From: Setophaga petechia
Lineage: Eukaryota; Chordata; Aves; Passeriformes; Parulidae
Length of the DNA: 64,000 bases
Direction of reading: 5' to 3'
Assembly (NCBI GenBank): GCA_024362935.1
Contig: JANCRA010000007.1
Coordinates: 6,450,503-6,514,502 of the forward strand
In this document: piece after piece, positions 1 through 11,690 of the stretch
Numbering within the stretch: position 1 is the first letter of the stretch
Layout: each line of letters starts with the position of its first letter
The notes under the pieces: model-generated
Databases searched by the model: none
The model's input: only the letters and a program-made list of their open reading frames with translations
What the model was told of the DNA's origin: nothing
Position numbers and translations under genes: made by a program

Positions 1-633
1 TAACATTTTGAGGAATGAAGAGTTTTTGAGCACTATTTTGCCATAAGGCAGCTTAGCCTGTTTGTGAGATAAGGGCAGCCTCTTGCCTTTGAAAAGCCTC
101 CTGCTGATAAAACCAAGAGCAGAAATCAAGGGCCTTAAAAGTACCCTGAAGTGCTTTACTGAGCAGGGACAGGTTTGTGTGTGCCTCAAGGCTTCACACA
201 ACCCTTGCTGTCATTGGCAGGGACTGAAGAGTCCAAAGTCCCTTAAATACCCACTTAGACATTTCCAACTAGCACACAGTGAATGTATTCCAGATCAGCT
301 CCCCATGTTTCAGGAGCCAAACCCAGTGCCCAGAACTGGAAGAAGCTGCAGTCATGCTTAGGTCATAACCTGAATTTTTCAAAATTCCTGCCTGCTTTTC
401 TCCCCCACTGCTCATCCTACATTGATTAAAACAAATAGATGGAAAGAGGCAGACACAGGATCCTTTGGGACCTGGGCAGGGGATCCAAGCTTTGCTTCCT
501 GACCATTTAACAAGGCAATTTCTGTAGCCAAACACAAACACTGAGCTCCAGAACTAATGTGGTTGGGTTTCTGAACCTGAGGTTTCAATAAAAATGCTGC
601 ATGCTGCTACCCCTCCTGCCTTTTGTTTTGACA
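1..633. other. Unique non-coding DNA, no gene recognised
   Basis: I see no gene, RNA or repeat that I can name. Two frames of about 90 codons overlap on opposite strands around 269-361. They match nothing I recognise and fit chance expectation. An AATAAA at about 587 has no convincing transcript context. Confidence 0.6.
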
Positions 634-675
634 ACAGAGGATGGTTTGGGCTGGAAGGGGCCTTAAAAATCAGCC
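634..675 (-). mobile_element. CR1 LINE 3'-end remnant
   Basis: The motif GGTTTGGGCTGGAAGGGGCC followed by TTAAAAATCA is the antisense form of the conserved avian CR1 3' tail (consensus-like GGTTTGGGTTGGAAGGGACC from memory). Only about 40 bp is recognisable. Beyond it the sequence is too diverged to extend with confidence, so this is an old or strongly truncated copy. Confidence 0.6.
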
Positions 676-1342
676 ACACAAACATTTTGGACACCATCAT
701 TGTTAATGATGCTTCATGGTTAATTACATTTTTTCTGCTTTAAGCTTTTCATAATATCAAATTCTACCATGACTCCTTTAAAGAAGAGAACTCTGCATGA
801 GCAGTAGCTTCATTTAGACAGAGATTACCCTCTCTGAATTTGTAAATATATTAGAAGATAAATATTAATAAGATTAGTCTATATGGGGAAATTAGAAAGA
901 TCTATGAATAATGTTGCCCTGTATAATTGAACACACAGACCTATCATGCTATTAAGGGAACCTGATTAGGCCTGATTTGCAAAACTGGAGAGAGTAAAAT
1001 AATCAAACTGATTAATACATGAAGTGGGGCAAAGCAATCTGTTCTTAGCTCCCTGCTCTGTTCCACCAAAGCCTGGCATCCCCAGCACTGAGGAGCACAG
1101 CCACCTCCTCCTCTAGTGCAGACATTCCAGCTGTGCTCACCCCTGCTCAGCAAAGATGAACAGAATGCAGCACTGTCAGAACTCAGGACATCCCTCTGGC
1201 TGTCCTGGATTGCCAGGGCCCCTGCCAAGGGGCTCAGAGATCCCAAGACCCCAGTGACTTTGATTATGACCCATGGAGCAAGTTACCAACCTTATATGAG
1301 GATCTGCAAGCCACCAAAGTCCAAGTAGAATAATAATTAGTT
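676..1342. other. Unique non-coding DNA
   Basis: The first half is AT-rich. From about 1040 to 1260 it is GC-richer, with overlapping frames of 100 codons (minus) and 70 codons (plus). Openness on both strands points to composition rather than coding. No splice-bounded exon or known domain is visible. Confidence 0.5.
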
Positions 1343-1832
1343 TGTCACGGGGTGGAAAGATAGATTTTTTAGGGTTTTTAGAATGGGGGTTCAGGAGGCA
1401 AGATGGAGGAATCTGGGCATGTCCAGCCTTTCCCCTTGTTCCTCTTGGCCTCCATCTTCTGCTGTGATGGTGGCACTTTTAGATTGGTTTAGAGTAGAAG
1501 CTCACTGCCTAACATAGGTGAGCTATTGGGAAGTGATTGTAAATATTGCACACGTAGTTTTTAGTATAAAAAGGTTTAGAGTAGAAGCTCACTGCCTAAC
1601 ATAGGTGAGGTATTGGGAAATTATGGTAAATAATATACATGTAGTTTTTAGTATAAAACGACAACACCACCCCAAGGATGGGCAGAGTGCCTCTGTCTAT
1701 CCTGCTGAACAGACCTCAGCAGGCCAGAGAAAGAATTTTATAGATAAGGAACAATAAACAACCTTGAGAATGAGAACTGAGGAGTTCTGACTCCTTCCAC
1801 CACCAGGCTGGTAAAAGGGACTTTCTAGCACA
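1343..1832 (+). mobile_element. Solo LTR of an endogenous retrovirus (LTR A)
   Basis: This block of about 490 bp begins TGTCACGGGGTGG, as many retroviral LTRs do, and fades out near ...TAGCACA. It carries TATAAAA motifs (about 1565 and 1652) and an AATAAA at 1753-1758, in the right order for U3-R-U5 on the plus strand. The body resembles an LTR I recall as frequent in passerine genomes. No gag, pol or env follows, so it is a solo LTR. I could not find a target-site duplication, so the right boundary is uncertain by about 10 bp. An 87-bp segment inside it is duplicated (listed separately). The retroviral class is not assigned. Confidence 0.8.
1486..1659 (+). repeat. 87-bp tandem duplication of the LTR promoter region
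   Basis: Copy 1 is 1486-1572 and copy 2 is 1573-1659. Both start GGTTTAGAGTAGAAGCTCAC and both end with TAGTTTTTAGTATAAAA, so the TATA-containing stretch is present twice. The first 37 bases of the two copies are identical; differences concentrate in the second half (for example around 1610-1640). The duplication lies wholly inside LTR A. It could be an old duplication carried by a subfamily or an event private to this copy. Confidence 0.9.
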
Positions 1833-2471
1833 TCTCAGGGTCACTGTGACCAGCTAAAGCCCAGGACAGCACTGTGGGACAGGCCAGGCTGAGGCACAGC
1901 TGGAATGCTCCAGTTCAGGGGGTTATGGCACAGGGTTATGGACACCTGCAGCACAGCACAACAGGCCAATGGCACCTGTGGGGCAGACAGGCCCTGAACC
2001 CCAGAGCTCAGGCATGAACTGACTCTGTCTCTAGGCTGGCACTGAAACAGTCCACCACACACCCCTAGGAAACCCAGCAGTGGCTTAGGAGAACAGGATG
2101 TTTGTTTTCTTTACAAGGTGTTGACTGTTCAAGGAAACAATTAAAGTGTGCATGACGACAGCAGCAAGGAAAATCAGAATTTTCCATTATCTTTATAATG
2201 AATTTAATTTCCTGGACTTGGTTTGGGTTTTTTATTTAATTTACTGACAGGCACAATATTCAGTGATGTAATCTTCATGCTTCTAAAAAGCAGAGGAGTT
2301 ATGCCAGTTATGCCATACTCTTTACCAGAGGCTGTTTATTAAGCATTTCCCTTTCATGGAATTTATTTGCTGCATGAAAGCAAATGAAAATGTAAACCTT
2401 GAGGGAAGGAAACAAAATAGGTGAGAAAAATGTTACAGCTTCAACTGCCATTAGCAATATCCTGGAATCTG
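1833..2471. other. Unique non-coding DNA between two LTRs
   Basis: The first 250 bp is GC-richer and holds a 73-codon minus-strand frame (1841-2062) with no recognisable domain. The remainder is AT-rich. No gene is seen. The two flanking LTRs are in opposite orientation and do not look like the same family, so this is not the inside of a provirus. Confidence 0.5.
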
Positions 2472-2837
2472 AGCACTAGTGTTGTGATGTTGGGTCCCCA
2501 GGATGAGGAGAGAGATGATAATCTAAGTTTTTAGAAGGTTGATTTATTATATTATGATATTATATTATATTAAAAATGCTATACTAAAACCATACTAAAG
2601 AAAGAGAAAGAATACATCAGAAGGCTAAAACAAAAATGATAATAAAAGCCTGTAACAGACTCAGAAAGTTCAACACAGCTAGCTGTGATTAGTCATTAAA
2701 TTAAAACAGTTCACATGCTGGGTAAACAATTCTCCAAATCACATTCCAAAGCAGCAAAACAAGAAGAAGCTGAAGCTTCCCAGGAGAAGAAATCCTAGCA
2801 AAAGGATTTTTCATAAAATATCTCAATAAAGCACTAG
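2472..2837. repeat. Direct repeats flanking LTR B (probable target-site duplication)
   Basis: AGCACTAG is found at 2472-2479 and again at 2830-2837, directly bracketing the LTR. True retroviral duplications are 4-6 bp, so part of the 8-bp match may be chance. A 6-bp core (CACTAG) would fit an ERVK-type integrase. Confidence 0.55.
2480..2829 (-). mobile_element. Solo LTR of an endogenous retrovirus, minus strand (LTR B)
   Basis: The plus strand starts TGTTGTGATGTTGGGTCCCC followed by AGGATGAGG. It runs through an AT-rich block (2553-2578) and a stretch resembling AGAAGGCTAAAACAAAAATG, and ends near AAAGGATTTTTCATAAAATA. Read on the minus strand, this matches in order an LTR family I recall as very common in passerines. 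The motif AGCACTAG occurs immediately before (2472-2479) and just after (2830-2837). This is a likely target-site duplication whose exact length is blurred by decay of the high-coordinate end. No internal retroviral genes are present. Family recognition is from memory. Confidence 0.75.
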
Positions 2838-5800
2838 ACCTGTAGCAATGGGAAGGTCTTTAAGCAACTATTTTTAATTTTTAAAATTTATTATTTATTT
2901 GTCTTTTGGAGGCCCTGTCTACAAAGGCACAAAAGAGATCCTGCTTTGAAAGAAGTCCACTCCACATGGCCCTGGTGTCTGTCTGTAGAAATCCTGTCTG
3001 CTCCTTCCAGGTGAGGCTGAGAAGGAAATGGTGCCTTGCTGGGAAGGCAGCTGTGGAATGATGAAATGAGCACAGGGAGGAACACTCAGAGATCCTTTTA
3101 CAAATGAGATTTTTCCCAGAGGGCCACAGAGCTCTCAGTGGTCTGGGTCCTGATGGGGCAAGGGGGCTGCTGCACAATCAGCCTGTTCCTGCAGAGCTTA
3201 CTCAGAATATTTACCAGCAACTTTCTCCTACAGAATGTTCCTACAGACTCTACAGTATTAATATTGGTACTTTTCCCTTGTGCTTTTCATATCAGAAAAT
3301 GAAATTCATAAAGCACTTCCATTTCATAATTGCTTGGTATCCTGATTTAGCAATCTGCAAGCATCTACAAAGGGTACTATAATCTCTAAATATAGCAAAT
3401 AGGGTTTGAGTATTTTAATAAAGGCCCACTTTGAGCTAAAACCAGGCAGTTTAGACCCATGCTGGTCTCTTCTCCTGTGCTATGCACTCAACAAGATGCT
3501 ACAGCTATTACAGAAAAAAAGAATAGCAGTGACAAACATCTGTGGCTTGTGCTACTGAGGAGTCCTGCAGTGCACTGAACCTCTAAATTATATGCAGGAG
3601 TTGTCTCTACTCTTAGGTAACAGTGTCTGGATTTATAGCTGGTGCTCTGAGGTCACAGGAAACTTTCTCCTTGCTTGCTCCAGAGTGCTAAAGCTGGCTG
3701 GGAGAGGAGGAGAGAGCAGGAGGCTGCTCACTCCAGCCATGACCCAAACCACAGGTGGGGAGACTGTCAACTTTTCTTCAGTCAAACTAGACAACTACTT
3801 CTCACATTCTGCTAGCCTCACACAAAGTCCTTAAAAAAGCCTAACCATGACATAAGAATTAAAGCTCTTTGGGATAACAACCACATTTTCTCATTTCCTT
3901 AGGCTTTGTAAGGGCTGGCTTGACTTGGCTTTCATCTTCATGGTGTTTTTGGATGTTACAGCAGCACAAACAGAAAATGACAACAGTCACTGCACAAACA
4001 TGGAGCACTCAAGTAGAGGAACGGTAAAGTGAGACCCATCAGCACAGATGGGAAAAGCTACAACTCAAATTGAAGGAGTTCTGAGGATCCCAGCAGCTGC
4101 TGGATTCACAGAACAAGATGAAACCCCCCAAAGCTGAATGGAGCAGGAAGGAGATGCAGCAAGACATCAAAATGGAACAGAAACAGGAACAGGATGGAAA
4201 GAACTGCACCACTAAGCTGGAGCAATGCCAGCAGTGGAACTGAGGGAAGGTGGATCTCCCTGCTGAAACCATCATACACAGGCTTCATCATTCTGCCACC
4301 TTTGCTTCTAAGGAAAGAAGCTTTCTCTTTTTAATGTTCCTGGGAGAAGCTAAATCTCAGATTTCTGGGGACATGACTGCTAAGACTGAGGATAATCCAA
4401 AATTTGTTTTAAAGCTTGCAAGGGTCACCATGGCCTGGCTGCAGGCCCTGGTGACACATGAAGGAAACCCTTCACTGGTTTCCCAAGTGTTCAGATTTTA
4501 TCCAATCATAGAAGGATCCTCACCCTAAAATGCCCCATACCCTTCTTGAAGTAGATCAGCTTTTAGAGGGCACTGCTCTGAGCCAGACTGACATTGTATG
4601 GAGAAATACAACCAAGAACAAAGGAGCTGCTGCTGCAGTCACACCCAGCACAAACAGGATCAGCCCAGAGTCTTACAAGGACCTCCTGATGCAGATTGCT
4701 CAGGTTTCCATATCTGACATAATCTATGTTTCTCTATCTCTCCCTATTCTGCTGAAGTTTTGCTTATTTAAATACATTTATTGATGGCATAAGGCAAAAT
4801 CCATTCAGCACCTCTCATTCTGAAGAGATAAGGAGAGAAAAGGAGCCAAGAAATAGAGAAGTGGTCTGCTGGAATCTAGTGAACAGGAGGAATGATTAAG
4901 GGAAAGGACAAGCTGACACACTAACACACTTGTTTTCATGAATCTACTAAACTAGATGGACTTTTTACAGATAATATCACAAATATATCATATAGTAGAA
5001 GAGAACTTGATAAGGTGTGAACTTACCACAAATCAGCCACATGTCTGACTGCAGGCTCCTCCTAATCACACCCAACAGCTTCCAGCATCAGGGTCAAAAG
5101 CCAAGAAACCTGAGAGGGAAGTTTCATATAAGTGCCTGTTCCCAGGTGTGAGCTGGGAGAAGTTGTTCCTGGGTCCCTGATGAGCCAGGAGAAGCTGTGA
5201 GCTCTCAAAAGTTACCTGCCCCCTTGCTGAGAGCCAAAACTAGAGAAGCTGCTGGCCAGGCTGGGACAGTCAGCTGGAGCAGTGGGTGTCAGGGAGCAAC
5301 AAGGTGGCATGAAACAAAAAACCTGACAAAAACAGCTTAAATCAGGCAAGCCTGAGCAACTGCAGGCTGGAGCCAGGGAGGAAAGCAGCTGGTTTGACAG
5401 CAGCTCCAGCAGATGAAGGTGCCCTGGAAGTGCTGTGTGTAGCAAGAAATCAGCAATGCCTGCCACTCTCTCTGCCATGGCACAATCTACTGCTGCCCTC
5501 CAGGGCAAATCTTCTTGCCAAGTTAATTTGAGCATGCAAGCACAGCAGATGAGCTCATTGCCAGGGACAGAGGGGCTCATTTTCCTTGGATTTCCAGGCA
5601 CAAGCTGAGCTCAAGTGGTCACAGAGCTCACACCAGCACCAAGCCCACCTGTGCAAGTGCTCCCAGAGCACCCTCCAGCACTGAGGTTTTGCTGTTTTCC
5701 AGCTGGAGAGAGGGATTTTATCGGGATCCCCATCCATCTAATGTGATTCTGTTGCTGACAGCCAAAGGCAAGCAGTAGAATACAAAACACAAGTGAGGAG

Positions 5801-7000
5801 TGGGCAGAAAAGATGTAATTTTACAATTTTTTTTCTTGAGCCTTAAGCCTAATGTTAGAAATGCAGACCTTTCTCAGAAGGTGGTGACTCTGTCAGAAAA
5901 CTGACTGCACATTTTTAGAACAGCCTCAGTGCCTGCCACAGGAGGATGCCCCAGCTTCCATCACTGTTATCACTTCTCATCCTTTGCACTCATTTCTGCT
6001 TTGCCGCCAAGGGAGAGGGTGAATAAATTAGTTCCATTTTCAAACCCAGGCTGTGTCATTTGTCTTGAGTGTTAGTTCCTAATAGTATTTTCCTTTTTGT
6101 GATACCACTATCAATTTCCATCCAAATTCTGAAAACAGAGAGATACAGAGAGCTGCTTCTCACTGAAGTGAGTGAAGCAACAGGGGTGTACAATCCCAAT
6201 CAAACCCATTAAATACAGAAAATCAAACTCAGTCTTTCCTCTGTCCCCTCTGAATACAAGGTACCAGATGGAGGATTTGGAGTGTCTAAAGAAAAGTTCT
6301 GGTTCAAATGTAGCCCTGGAAGAGTTTATGGCATACAAGAGTTAATTGTGCTCTGACAGTCACAGATGTGAATTTCAACTCTCTGTTTGCAGATCACTTG
6401 GGTTTATCTGTTTTCAAAAGATTCATTAAACCTTAAAAAACAGCTGAGGAAAGCAAGCAGTGTTTGGAGAGAAGGTGTGGAAGAATACATACAAATCAAA
6501 TTAAAGGTATGGACAAATCAAATCAAGGGAATGTACAAACCAAAACAGCTCAACAATTGCTTATTAATTCCATTACCTGATTTTTTTCCCACAATTTCTG
6601 TACAGGTAGCAGCTATAAGCAACACCTATATAAATACAAATAACATCTTTCTAAATATTTGCATTATTTATGTCTATTTATTCTGCTACTGTTTTTTGCT
6701 TTTGGAAGCAAACCCATGGGGCAGCAGTGTGGCATTCATCCAGAGTGAGATCCAGTCAGGATGATTACAGCACATAGCCACAAGCACTGCAGCAGTTGGA
6801 TAGCAGAAAGCCATGCACAGTTAAATTAATCCCTAGCCTGGAAAAAAAAATGTTCAGTGCAAGCAGGAGATGCAGTGTGGAGTGACTGTCAAAGCCTATT
6901 CCCCAAGATGCCATTCCCTCCAATTCCAGTGATTCTACAGGACTTGGCTCCACATTCACACTGCCAGGTCAGGGATCAACACTGACTTTTCAGACCTCAC
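2838..7000. other. Unique non-coding DNA, no gene recognised
   Basis: I find no exon, RNA gene or named repeat. Open frames here reach 129 codons (5212-5601 minus) and 125 codons (6387-6764 plus). Neither shows a known motif, and the GC-richer 5.1-5.7 kb part is open on more than one frame. At 4118-4243 (plus) there is a 41-codon frame rich in K, E and Q. It is not supported by anything beyond composition. Confidence 0.5.
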
Positions 7001-10000
7001 CCAGTTCAGAGTTTAAGCACAACATGGGTAACAAATTTACTGCCAGGGGCCAACACAGAAGAAGAGATCTCCTTTCTCACCTTGTTCTGTCACAGAAGTC
7101 TCCAGAGGAGATTTCCTGCTGCAGCGTTTGCAGATCAGAGGCCATCAGGAGCAGCTTTTGTGTGGCTGTGGCATATGCTGGAAGCTGCGTGTAGAGAAAT
7201 AACCAGAAGAGAAAGAATAAATTCAAAACTGAATATAAAGCATAAAATCAGTCCACCAAGGCAGTGTTGCCTTGGTTTGGCTCTGTGTGTGTTGTAGGGG
7301 TGGTTTTTATAAATGTTTCTCAATAATTACATGTAACCTTTCAAACAAATAGAAATTAGATTTTTAAAAGAACTAAATCTATTCTTTTACTCTCTGTAAT
7401 TAAGCTGCTAAGTCAGATTTCTGACTGGACTAAAGCCCATCCTTTAAAGAAAAGTTGTAATATAAGGACCTTCACCAAAAGCATTAGTTTCTCTGAAGCT
7501 ACATGGCCCATAAAACTAAAACCAGTTTCAGTCCAAATCTCTTTCACATGTATATGTTTTCACATTAAAAATTAGGGTTTCCACACAATTCTATTTGTAT
7601 TTCTTTGCAGATATGCAAGTTCATTAAAAAGTAGGTGGAGGGTGACCCTGCTTTCCAGAGCAACATTAAATGTGTGCCTCAAGATGAATCCTCTTTAGCA
7701 GCTTGCCTGGAGGTGCCCTGTGTCAGCAGGGGCTTCTCTGTATTTTCATTACCTCTACAGAGACTCACCTTCCATTATCAAAGAGGTGTTTGCTACTTAT
7801 AACAGTATTGGAAACAAATGTAAAAATAAAAAAATGCTGGACAATTTCAGGAAAGTCTGCACTGAGTTCTAAAGAAGCCAAACTAATCAAAATGACTGTG
7901 TTTGCCTTAACACAACTTGTGTCCCTCTGTTTGAACCAGCTGCCTTCTGGGACAGGGTAAGGAAGGCAGAGCCAGAGCCACCTCTCAGGGTGCAGGTAAA
8001 GGACAGGGATCCAGAAGCATGGGGAAGAACAAGGGAACCTTTTTTCACCTCAGAGTGGTCATACATTGGAGCAGGGGTCAAGAGCAACAGAGCAATCTCC
8101 ATCCTTGGATATTCAGAGTTCACTGGGACAAGGCCCTGAGCAACCTGATGTATGAGGATGCTCTAAGCAAGGGGTTGGACAAGGAGCCCCCAGAAGTCTC
8201 TTTCCTCCTCAATTATTCTCTAATTCTACAATTTTAATAGGGATGAGGAAAAAATTACCAAGAGAGAACACATCAGTCCTTGACTCCCTCTTCCCAAGAT
8301 GCACCTGAAGCTAGGCAATGGAAATGGACTGCTTCCTGCCAGAACAGGTTGGAGTCAAGTTGGGATGGCTTCTTCTCTGGCCCTAGAAACACTAGCCAGA
8401 CACAGCTATAGGGTGATAAAAAAAGAGTTTTTACTTTTATATAATGACCCTTAGGTGTGCAATTCATAAGGCAGAAAAAGCCAAAGATGTGCCAAAAACA
8501 CATGTGTGGTTCTCATCAATTTCTCAAATTAGCACGTCTGGCCAGAGTTCCCAGTTAGAAGCATGTCCAGTGAAGGAATCCTCCCACCTCCAGCACCTCC
8601 TAAATTCTCCTCCCTCAGATGAGGACTAAGATCTGTTTATAAAAATATGTCTCAAAGGGCTGGTTTCAACCTTGGTTTTTAAAGAGAACCAAAACAAGGA
8701 GAGAACCAAGACAGGAACCAACCAAGTGTAGGGGTTCTAGTACCAGCTTTGTCCTTCTGCCTTGGAAAATACTGAAGCTAAGTTACAATAAAAAACTACA
8801 AATCTACAGAAAATGTGTAAAGAATACAGAGAATAGCTAAAAGAAAAGAAGAAAGTCAAGATAGCATCATTTGAAAAACTTTTTTCTACTCAAAATACTG
8901 TGAGGATGGGGGAAGAAAGGGGTAGAACAAAGTCTGTATGTTGCTAGCATTGAAGTAACACTGCTTAAATTCAGAGGACAGAAAAGGAAAGAGAATATCT
9001 TGGGGGTAAAATCTGGTAGAAATCTGAGAGCAGATTGAGATTTTCAAGAGAGCTGTTAGAGGACAGCTGTTAATAAAAGAGAAAAGCTTTATAGAAAGTT
9101 TTTATACCAGAAAAAAATGATTCCTCCTCTTAGGGTAATACAGTCAGGGATTAGAAATGGACAAAAACATCTGTGAAACACCAGCATCTTAAACTGGATT
9201 CTCAGTGTGAATTGGAACATTGCTCTTGTAGTGGAGTCTGCCTAAGGACCAGCCTAGAAATATCATCAGGCACCTTTGAGTGCAGAGAAGGGTGACTCAA
9301 GACTTTAAATGCCCCATTGTTTGAAAATAGGCCCCAAAATCCTGTAGATTTTCTGCAAGTGTTTTAAAGGTGCTATTTTCTTGCTAGTCTCAAACACTAC
9401 AAATCAGAATATACTCAAAAATCTGCTCCTATAGACACAAGCCCAAATATATGATGTAAAGAACACAACACAAAGGAAATAGCTAGAACACATCTCTTTG
9501 ATAAAACATATTCCTTGAGGATAACATTGTCTCTCCAAAGATGAAGTGCAACAACTACTGAGCTCGAGAACAACTGGGGAAAAGGTAAATGAAAAGAGCA
9601 GCAAGCTTCAGCTTCATTTTAAAATCATTTCAAAACCTTTGCTGTTTCTGGCATGGAGGAATGAGGACTTACTGCCTCGCAAAACAACAGAATGGAAACC
9701 AGCTCCAGTCAACATCAGAGATGTTTTGAAACAAAGTAATGGTGGGTTTCTAACTTAGTTTTCCTGGGTTCTTTCTCCATTTTCTCTTCCAGCAGTTTCT
9801 TCTTTTTCCTCTCCTCCTGTCATTTGTCAGCATACAAGTGTGAATACAAGCCACTGGCTGGTCTGATGAAAAGATAACTCTGAATAGAGTACAGCTACTT
9901 TCTACAAACAAAATTTCTTTCCTATGCTTTCATTAAAAAAAATAAAAAATAAAAAATCACTATCTGACAGCAAAAGAATACACAAGCCTGGTCTTAAACC

Positions 10001-11149
10001 AGAGGCAGTGGCAGAATAAGACAAACTCCCTCCTCCCTGGAGTAAGTCTGGCACATGGCTGGATAGCTCCTTTGGTGCAGGCAGTGTGTGCTCACTGTGT
10101 AAGAGCCACTGCTCACACACTGCAGGTAAACAACCTGACAAGCAGAGTCTGTTTGCCACTTATGCCCAGCAATAGACCTCAGCTCTCACACATTTCAGGC
10201 ACATCAAATGGCTCAACATAAAAAAAGAAAGCAACTTTCAGCCTGGCTGAAAGAATATAGCTCAATCCATCTCCTCTCCCCTGTATAATCTCACTGAGAA
10301 CAAACAAACAAAAAATAGCCAGGGAATCGATTTTCTCCTGCTGTTGCTTCTCCAGTGCTATTGTCCTTTTAGTAACACCTCTGGAGACCTGAGCAGCACA
10401 TTCCTTTTGCAGCAAGACCTCTTCAGAAATCAATAGCACCTATTCAAGGGATTTATAGCATGATTCTGCAAAATCCTTTCATGGTGGCTTGCATAGCTTG
10501 TTAGGGAAACTGTGTGCAGCGTTATCTGTACAAGAGCTCTTCTGAGATTGATAAAAATAAGGCAGTGCAGGGATAGTAGAACAAGTACCACACAAATATG
10601 AAATGAATCAATCCAAGATTTTAAGATAACTTTGAGAATGACAGAGTGGGGAAAATTCTTGTTTCTTGGGCTTGGGGAAAGGCATTGACACTTAAGGGCA
10701 GGATACCACTGCCACTTGATACAACTGAGGACATTCTTTATTATTTTAAGTTCTGTGTCACTGTATCAGAGGAAGGATGAGAGAACACTAAGATTTCTGA
10801 TCAACAGCTGTCATCAGCAAATTCTCAGTGTGATGCAGCTGAAAGGGATGAAACTGGTGATAAAACATTTAACAATTTGCTTTACCAAAGAACTAAATAT
10901 GTCCCAAGCACAGCAAAACCACAAGTGAGTGCCAGTTAGAGCAGGGCTGTTAATCAGCTCCAGTTCTTGGGCCATGTGCAGCACTGGAAAATCCCATTCC
11001 CAGGGCAGAGCTGTTCCTGCTGTGCCTTTGGCAGCCCCACAGCAGCTGCTGTTCAACACTCAGTGTGCCACTGGAGGATTCCCCTGCTCTGAGCTGCCTC
11101 AGGTTACCTGTCAGATCATCCAGGTGACACTGAGAGTATAGGGATAAAA
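7001..11149. other. Unique non-coding DNA, no gene recognised
   Basis: This is AT-rich unique sequence with short low-complexity runs, for example an AAAAAAT-type tract at 9933-9956 and purine-rich DNA around 8660-9110. Frames do not exceed about 90 codons and match nothing I recognise. The part at 10.93-11.11 kb is GC-richer and open on both strands. Confidence 0.5.
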
Positions 11150-11690
11150 TGTTTCTAAAATCATGGGATATTCATGGGAGTTGGAAAGGAAAGTTGGGCC
11201 TGGTAGACCCTGGGAAAATATTAGGCTAGGCTCTGGGAAAATGTTGGGCTTTACTGGATCATGCAAAACTGCACCTGTAAGAAAATGTGCAATACAACAT
11301 GCATCTGTAAAATCATTTAATGACTATGATAAACGATATGATTGTCATATGATAAATGATATGATTGTTAAATGTGATGATTATATGGTAATTGGATATG
11401 ATTATTGTTTAATTGTAACAGGAATCATGAGAAATGATGTTTGGGGGGTTTGATGGAGATTACAAGAATCCATGCTTGGGTGAGATCAATGTATACAATA
11501 GAACAATGTAAGTTTAATAATTAATATGTAGCTATATAACAATAAGGGTATAAAACCGTGTTCATCCTGAACCCATGTTGGAGTCAGATTTGGGTCTGTA
11601 CCCCTGGCACCCAGAGCTCTTCAATAAAAGCCCCTGCCTAGAATTATTCCATGATTATGTGTTTCTGACCACTGCCACCACCACAGAGCA
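11150..11690 (+). mobile_element. Solo LTR of an endogenous retrovirus (LTR E)
   Basis: The block holds a TATA box (TATAAAA, 11549-11555) and a poly(A) signal (AATAAA, 11623-11628) about 74 bp apart. That is normal U3-R spacing for a compact LTR on the plus strand. The flanking sequence (CACCCAGAGCTCTTCAATAA, then CCTGCCTAGAATTATTCC) resembles an LTR I recall from passerine genomes. Upstream U3 has two related stretches containing CTGGGAAAAT (about 11210-11250) and an AT-rich array of ATATGAT motifs. No target-site duplication is apparent and both ends are uncertain by tens of bases. No retroviral coding sequence adjoins it. Confidence 0.7.
11327..11406 (+). repeat. Degenerate ATATGAT array inside LTR E
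   Basis: Several imperfect copies of GATATGATTGT / GATAAATGATATGATTGT follow one another with variable spacing. They lie in the U3 part of the LTR upstream of its TATA box. The array looks like slippage-driven expansion of an AT-rich U3 segment. Confidence 0.6.

Noticed and set aside
4118..4243. Small K/E/Q-rich frame resembling a coiled coil
   Set aside because: Only 41 codons in purine-rich DNA. The amino-acid bias follows from base composition.
9236..9300. Possible internal CR1 fragment (TGCAGAGAAGGGTGACTCAA)
   Set aside because: Only a short resemblance to the CR1 'CAGAGAAGGGCAAC' motif, with no supporting flanking match.
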